Assembly: GCA_015234495.1 (NCBI GenBank)
Contig: JADGMZ010000056.1
Coordinates: forward strand, 1-6,776
DNA from: Brevundimonas sp.
GTDB taxonomy: Bacteria > Pseudomonadota > Alphaproteobacteria > Caulobacterales > Caulobacteraceae
DNA length: 6,776 nucleotides
Direction: 5' to 3'
A model generated the notes under the pieces. That model made no database searches, had not been told where the DNA came from, and saw only the letters and a list, made by a program, of their open reading frames with translations. Each line of letters opens with the position of its first letter. Position 1 is the first letter of the stretch. Of the stretch, positions 1 through 6,776 are shown in pieces. Made by a program: the position numbers and the translations under genes.

Positions 1-36
1 CGGCGCAAGACGTCCGCATATCGGGGATCAGACAAT

Positions 37-3357
<3,321 letters not shown>

Positions 3358-3365
3358 TCGGGCGC

Positions 3366-3392
3366 GGGGGCTGTCAGGAACGGTCAGCCCCC
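3366..3392 (+). terminator. GC-rich hairpin after the amidohydrolase gene, possible terminator
   Basis: GGGGGCTG (3366-3373) pairs perfectly with CAGCCCCC (3385-3392) around an 11-base loop, starting 8 bases after the stop codon. The position and 8-bp GC-rich stem fit a transcription terminator. No T-run follows (the next bases are CTGCCCGGCC), so it is not a classical intrinsic terminator. It could instead be an mRNA 3'-end stabiliser, or a by-product of the direct repeat it contains. Confidence 0.45.
3371..3387 (+). promoter_or_regulatory. 10-bp-phased direct repeat, candidate response-regulator binding site
   Basis: CTGTCAG (3371-3377) and CGGTCAG (3381-3387) form a direct repeat with a 10-bp start-to-start offset and six of seven bases identical. 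OmpR/PhoB-family regulators typically bind tandem half-sites 10-11 bp apart, and the PhoB half-site CTGTCAT is similar. The site lies about 90 bp upstream of the response-regulator start, so an autoregulatory operator is plausible. A third match, TTGTCAT (3431-3437), lies 50 bp further on and so in helical phase. The repeat overlaps the hairpin, which could by itself explain part of the symmetry. Confidence 0.25.
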
Positions 3393-3398
3393 CTGCCC

Positions 3399-3410
3399 GG
3401 CCGATCGGCC
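3399..3410. repeat. Perfect 12-bp palindrome in the intergenic region
   Basis: GGCCGATCGGCC is fully self-complementary and lies between the hairpin and the promoter candidate. As an RNA hairpin it would be weak, with four base pairs around GATC, so a binding site for a dimeric protein is the more natural reading. In GC-rich DNA such a palindrome can also arise by chance. Confidence 0.3.
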
Positions 3411-3430
3411 TAGAGCGAAGGGCGACGGCG

Positions 3431-3458
3431 TTGTCATTCGGCGCCAGCGCCCTATCGT
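3431..3458 (+). promoter_or_regulatory. Weak sigma-70-like promoter candidate for the regulator-kinase-protease operon
   Basis: TTGTCA (3431-3436, five of six to the -35 consensus) is separated by 16 bp from TATCGT (3453-3458, four of six to the -10 consensus). It is the best pair I can see in the gap. The predicted transcript would start near 3464-3466, inside or just after the ribosome binding site. That leaves almost no leader and counts against this promoter unless the message is nearly leaderless. The GTCA here also matches the upstream direct repeat. Confidence 0.2.
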
Positions 3459-3462
3459 GACC

Positions 3463-3466
3463 GGAG
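3463..3466 (+). promoter_or_regulatory. Ribosome binding site selecting the GTG start of the response regulator
   Basis: GGAG lies six bases before GTG 3473. The in-frame ATG codons at 3485 and 3488 have no comparably spaced purine-rich element (only GGACGG immediately upstream of them), so GTG 3473 is the preferred start. Confidence 0.5.
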
Positions 3467-3472
3467 ACCAGC

Positions 3473-4285
3473 GTGGACGGTGAGATGATGACGCAGGAAG
3501 ACGACCCGTTCGCCCAGCTGAGCGACGTCTTCGCCGGCCGCCGGGCCCTGTTGCTCGAGGACGACCCGGCCTTGTCCGAGCATGTCGCCGAGCGGCTGAC
3601 CGCCGCCGGTTTCGACGCCGTCGACCGGTTCGAGGCGGGCGAGACGGCGCTGGAGGCGGCGGGCCGCGGGCCCTACGACATCCTGATCCTCGACCGCCTG
3701 ACCACCGGCATGGACGGGCTGGAGATGCTCAAGCGGCTGCGCGCCGGCGGCGGGGCGTCCTCGGATGCGCCCGCGCTTATGCTGACCGCCCTTGGGGGCG
3801 AACGCCAGAAGGTCGAGGGTCTGCTGGGCGGAGCGGACGACTATCTGGCCAAGCCGGTCGGCGACGAGGAACTACTGGCCCGCATCGCCGCCCAGTTGCG
3901 GCGGGCGGCGCGCCGGGCGCGGCCCGTGGGCGCCGAGCTGGTCAACGGCCCCTTCCGCCTGTCGCCCGGGGCGCGGACCCTGAAGATGAACCTGGCCGAC
4001 GGCCAGAGCCGGTTGATCGACCTGTCGCCGCTGGAGTTCGCCATCGTCGCCGAACTGATGGCGGCGCGCGGACAGCCGGTGACCAAGACCATGCTGTGGG
4101 ACCGCTGCTGGGTGGAGTGGAAATTCCTGCCCGACAATTTCGTCAACGTCATTGACGCCCGCATCAGCGCCCTGCGCCGCCGGCTGAAGGAGCAGACCCC
4201 GGAACTGGGCGAGGACCTGCATCCCCTGATCGTCTCCGCGCGCAGCCAGAGTCTGGTGTTCCGCGACCTGTCCGCGGCGGGCTGA
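3473..4285 (+). CDS. OmpR/PhoB-family two-component response regulator
   Basis: This 270-residue cytoplasmic DNA-binding regulator is presumably phosphorylated by the kinase encoded 6 bp downstream. The receiver domain spans about residues 22-145, with acidic residues E29/D30, phospho-acceptor D74, switch threonine T105 and conserved K127 in 'AKP'. The winged-helix domain spans about residues 155-265, with 'LSPLEFAIVAEL' for the first helices and 'DNFVNVIDARISALRRRL' as the recognition helix region. The loop after D74 reads DRLTTGMDG, where a proline usually occupies the T78 position. The C-terminal wing reads VSARSQSLVF instead of the usual TVRGVGY, keeping only the arginine. Before the receiver there is an N-terminal extension of about 20 residues. 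Family and function as a transcription factor are clear; targets are unknown, though its own operon including the protease is a natural candidate. It is too diverged to name as CpxR, PhoB or another named regulator. Confidence 0.95.
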   Translation: MDGEMMTQEDDPFAQLSDVFAGRRALLLEDDPALSEHVAERLTAAGFDAVDRFEAGETALEAAGRGPYDILILDRLTTGMDGLEMLKRLRAGGGASSDAPALMLTALGGERQKVEGLLGGADDYLAKPVGDEELLARIAAQLRRAARRARPVGAELVNGPFRLSPGARTLKMNLADGQSRLIDLSPLEFAIVAELMAARGQPVTKTMLWDRCWVEWKFLPDNFVNVIDARISALRRRLKEQTPELGEDLHPLIVSARSQSLVFRDLSAAG

Positions 4286-4291
4286 GCGGCC

Positions 4292-5704
4292 ATGGGCCTG
4301 GTGGGCTGGATGGCGCGGCGGACCTCGACCCAGCTGGCCGCCGCCATGGGCGTGCTGGCGGCGCTGGCCCTGTCCGGCTCGCTGCTGATCACCGGCGCGG
4401 CCGTGCGCATGGACCAGCGCGAGAAGGCGGCCCTGGCGGCGCTCGACGACTACGGCGCCATGGTCTCCAAGCTCGGCTCCGAAGCCAGCCTGTCGGCCGA
4501 CCGGCTGACCGAGGCGGATGCGACCTGGTTGTCGGCCTGGCTGAGCGCCTTCCAGGACGGGCCGGTCGGGCAGGCGCGTTCGCTGGAGGAGACCTGCCGC
4601 ACCGGACGCGGCGGCGCCGGAGTCCGCTTCATCCGCGCCCCGGTCGGCAAGCCCGCCGGGCTGGCAGCTCTGGAGACGGCGCGGGGCGAGCGGGTCGGGC
4701 GGCTCGGCGACGACGTCCATGTCGTGCGGCTGACGCAAGGCCAGCTGTGCCCGTCGCGGGCGGTCGAGGTGGTGGTGGTGCGCCGTTCGTTCGGCGCGCT
4801 CGATATCGCCGTCGGGCGGGTCGTGGACCGGTCAGGCGAAGCCTGGGGTTGGGCCGTGGCGGCCGTGATCGGGACGGGGCTGCTGTTGCTGGTCATCGGC
4901 CTGGCGGCGGCGGCCATGGCCCGGCGACGACTGACCGCGGCGGTGGCGGACGTCAGCCGGGCCCTGGACCGGGCCGCGGTCGGCGACTTCTCGCTGCGCG
5001 CCCCGGAAACGGCCCTGGCCCCGGAGCTGACCGAACTCACCCGCCAGGTGAATCGGACCCTCGACCGGCTGGACGAACTGCTCAGCTGGCTGCGCGACTC
5101 AGCGGATCAGTTGGCGCACGATTTCCGGACCCCGCTGGCCCGCGCCTCGGTCCGGCTGGAGCGGCTGCGGGCGACGGCCACGACGCCCGAGGCCCGCAAG
5201 CTGGTCGACGAGGCGCGCTCGGACCTGGCCCAGATCTCCCGCTCGATGAACGAGGCCATGGCCCTGCGCGACGGCGAGGCCTGGGTGTTCGAGAGCGTAC
5301 GGCTGGACGAACTGGCCGCCCAGGCCGCCGAACTCTATCAACCCCTTGCCGAGGAGCGCGGGGTCTCCATCCGGGTCGAGGGCCGGCCCGCCTCCGTGCT
5401 GGGGGTTCGCTCCCTGCTGCAACGACTGGTCACCAACCTGGTCGACAACGCGGTCAAATTCTCTCCCGAGGGCGGCGTCGTGACCCTGACGGCGGGCGTT
5501 CGGGACGGCGGCCCCGTGCTGACCGTCGCCGATCAGGGCCCCGGTTTCGAGGCGGAGGCCCAGACCCCCGGCGGCGGCGAGGCCAGGGAAAGCCACGGCA
5601 TGGGCCTGGCCTTCGTACGGGCGATACTGAAACGACACGGCGGCTCACTGACGGTTGATGACGCGCAGCCCGGGGCTGTCGTCACGGCGCGTTTCTCGCG
5701 CTAG
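4292..5704 (+). CDS. Membrane sensor histidine kinase, partner of the upstream regulator
   Basis: This 470-residue inner-membrane kinase has TM1 at about residues 15-36, a periplasmic domain at about 40-185 and TM2 at about 186-208. A HAMP linker follows at about 209-262, then HisKA with H276 in LAHDFRTPLARA. The ATPase domain has an N-box (N382 and N386 in 'TNLVDNAVKF'), a G1 box (D414-Q-G-P-G418) and a G2 box (G436-M-G438). It would autophosphorylate on H276 and pass the phosphate to D74 of the regulator. The sensor domain matches no named fold that I recognise. Its two cysteines, C102 and C153, are the only ones in the protein, so a disulfide or redox role is possible. Between G1 and G2 there are only 17 residues and no clear F-box. 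It starts 6 bp after the regulator's stop, so the two are almost certainly cotranscribed. An alternative start at M7 (4310) would barely change the protein. Confidence 0.95.
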   Translation: MGLVGWMARRTSTQLAAAMGVLAALALSGSLLITGAAVRMDQREKAALAALDDYGAMVSKLGSEASLSADRLTEADATWLSAWLSAFQDGPVGQARSLEETCRTGRGGAGVRFIRAPVGKPAGLAALETARGERVGRLGDDVHVVRLTQGQLCPSRAVEVVVVRRSFGALDIAVGRVVDRSGEAWGWAVAAVIGTGLLLLVIGLAAAAMARRRLTAAVADVSRALDRAAVGDFSLRAPETALAPELTELTRQVNRTLDRLDELLSWLRDSADQLAHDFRTPLARASVRLERLRATATTPEARKLVDEARSDLAQISRSMNEAMALRDGEAWVFESVRLDELAAQAAELYQPLAEERGVSIRVEGRPASVLGVRSLLQRLVTNLVDNAVKFSPEGGVVTLTAGVRDGGPVLTVADQGPGFEAEAQTPGGGEARESHGMGLAFVRAILKRHGGSLTVDDAQPGAVVTARFSR

Positions 5705-5719
5705 GTTCGCCTCAACCTC

Positions 5720-5725
5720 AGAGGA
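5720..5725 (+). promoter_or_regulatory. Ribosome binding site of the HtrA-family protease gene
   Basis: AGAGGA lies six bases before ATG 5732 in the 27-bp gap after the kinase stop. It fixes the start codon, which is also the one that places a full signal peptide at the N-terminus. The gap contains no obvious promoter or terminator, so translation from a shared transcript is expected. Confidence 0.6.
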
Positions 5726-5731
5726 TTGGCG

Positions 5732-6776
5732 ATGCGGCGTTCCACCCACCGGGCCTACGGCCTGTCGATACTGGCGCTGGCGATGGCCGTCCCGCTGTGT
5801 GGCGCCTCCGCCGCCCACGCGAACCAGGATCCGGTTCCCTATGATGCCGAGCGCGGCGTGTTCAGCTTCGCCCGTGGGTTGGAGAAGGCCCTGCCCGCCG
5901 TGGTCCAGGTCACCACCCTGGGCCAGTCGGAGGGCCCCAGCTCGGGCCAGAACGAGCCGCGGCCGATCTCCAGCGGATCGGGGGCCATCATCGACGCCGC
6001 CGAAGGGATCGTCGTCACCAACAACCACGTCGTCGAGGGCGGCCGGAAATTCACCGTCGACCTGACCGACGGCCGCATCTTCGACGCCGTCCTGGTCGGC
6101 GTCGACAAGGCCACGGACCTGGCCGTGCTGCGCATCGAACTCGAAGACGGGACGCACCGTCTGTCCGGGATCGAGGTGGTCGATTCCGACCAGCTGCGCA
6201 CCGGCGACCTGGCCTTCGCCGTCGGCTATCCGCTGGGGCTGGACCAGACCCTGACCATGGGCGTGATCTCGGGTCTCGGCCGCTCGGGCATGGGCGACCG
6301 GATCGAGGACTATATCCAGACCGACGCGGCGGTAAATTCGGGCAATTCGGGCGGTCCGCTGCTGGACAGCCGCGGCCGGCTGATCGGCATCAACACCTCC
6401 ATCCTGTCGGGCGGCGGCGGCGGCAACGACGGCATCGCCTTCGCCGTGCCCAGCCGCATCCTGATGTATGTGGTCGGCCAGCTGCGCACCGTCGGCGAGG
6501 TCAGGCGCGGCTCGACCGGCGCCATCCTCGGCTCGCTCAACGCCGAGCGCTCGCGCGACCTCGGCATCGGCATCGTGCGCGGCGCCGTGATCGAGAACGT
6601 CGCCCCCGGATCATCGGCCGAGGCCGCGGGGCTGAGGCGCGGCGACGTGGTCACCCGCATCCAGAACCGCCCGGTGTCGAACGCCGGCACGGTGGCGGCG
6701 ACCATCGGCATCGCCGAGCCGGGCTCTCGGCTCGAGGTCGTCTATCTGCGCGACGGGCGCGCGGCCCTCGCGCCCG
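5732..6776 (+). CDS. HtrA/DegP-family periplasmic serine protease (S1C), 3' end outside the window
   Basis: The first 348 residues are present and the frame is still open at the right edge. A signal peptide (likely cleavage AHA|N after residue 30) directs it to the periplasm. The trypsin-like domain spans about residues 45-250 with the full triad: H99 in TNNHVV, D129 in 'ATDLAVLRI', and S206 in GNSGGPL. The oxyanion/activation region 'QTDAAVNSGNSGG' has Ser at 203, where most HtrA proteins have Pro. A Gly-rich loop (226-231) precedes GIAFAVPS. A PDZ domain begins near residue 260, with 'GAVIENVAPGSSAEAAGLRRGD' type features (residues 284-304) seen in short pieces such as VAPGSSAEAAGL. Whether a second PDZ follows, as in DegP, cannot be seen. 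HtrA proteins degrade or refold damaged envelope proteins. Its place 27 bp behind the kinase suggests it is the effector of the two-component system. It could be DegP-, DegQ- or DegS-like, so no symbol is given. Confidence 0.93.
   Translation, partial: MRRSTHRAYGLSILALAMAVPLCGASAAHANQDPVPYDAERGVFSFARGLEKALPAVVQVTTLGQSEGPSSGQNEPRPISSGSGAIIDAAEGIVVTNNHVVEGGRKFTVDLTDGRIFDAVLVGVDKATDLAVLRIELEDGTHRLSGIEVVDSDQLRTGDLAFAVGYPLGLDQTLTMGVISGLGRSGMGDRIEDYIQTDAAVNSGNSGGPLLDSRGRLIGINTSILSGGGGGNDGIAFAVPSRILMYVVGQLRTVGEVRRGSTGAILGSLNAERSRDLGIGIVRGAVIENVAPGSSAEAAGLRRGDVVTRIQNRPVSNAGTVAATIGIAEPGSRLEVVYLRDGRAALAP

Noticed and set aside
3872..4738. Minus-strand open frame across the regulator-kinase junction
   Set aside because: Composition-driven, no domain, and it covers two genes with clear catalytic motifs.
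5792..5803. Possible lipobox around the signal-peptide cysteine of the protease
   Set aside because: The residues before the cysteine are V-P-L, which do not fit a lipobox, and AHA|N downstream is a good signal peptidase I site.
5655..6065. Plus-strand open frame overlapping the kinase end and the protease start
   Set aside because: It is out of frame with the protease, is Arg/Ser/Pro/Thr-rich, and would displace the signal peptide, ribosome binding site and H99 region of an unmistakable HtrA gene.
6409..6426. GGC trinucleotide run
   Set aside because: It encodes a Gly-rich loop in the normal place for HtrA proteases, so it needs no separate explanation as a repeat element.

Overview
The window is a gene-dense, GC-rich chromosomal stretch with strongly GC-biased third codon positions. 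All genes lie on the + strand. The base composition, codon use, the alanine- and proline-rich exported proteins and the gene types suggest an alphaproteobacterium, perhaps of the Caulobacteraceae (Brevundimonas or Phenylobacterium type). That placement is inferred from style, not from a marker gene. I see no RNA genes, insertion sequences, CRISPR arrays or phage remnants.

Region 1 (37-3357) holds one large gene for a predicted exported protein of 1106 residues. A signal peptide and a proline-rich linker lead into a long series of TolB/PD40-type beta-propeller repeats, followed by an imidazolonepropionase/prolidase-like amidohydrolase domain. The amidohydrolase domain keeps the HxH metal motif but lacks the usual aspartate at the strand-8 position.

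Region 2 (3358-3472) is the only sizeable intergenic gap, 115 bp. It contains a GC-rich hairpin after the amidohydrolase gene, a 10-bp-phased GTCAG direct repeat, a perfect 12-bp palindrome, a weak sigma-70-like promoter candidate and a clear ribosome binding site.

Region 3 (3473-6776) is a compact apparent operon: an OmpR/PhoB-family response regulator, a membrane histidine kinase 6 bp downstream, and 27 bp further on a periplasmic HtrA/DegP-family serine protease that runs off the right edge. The likely logic is an envelope-stress circuit in which the kinase senses a periplasmic cue, the regulator responds at the promoter, and the protease is the effector. The order resembles mprA-mprB-pepD of mycobacteria, and the regulatory idea resembles CpxRA-degP of enterobacteria. 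The kinase has a cysteine pair in its periplasmic domain and a shortened ATP lid. The regulator has a diverged C-terminal wing. These are the less ordinary features of an otherwise recognisable system; I did not find a clearly unprecedented system.
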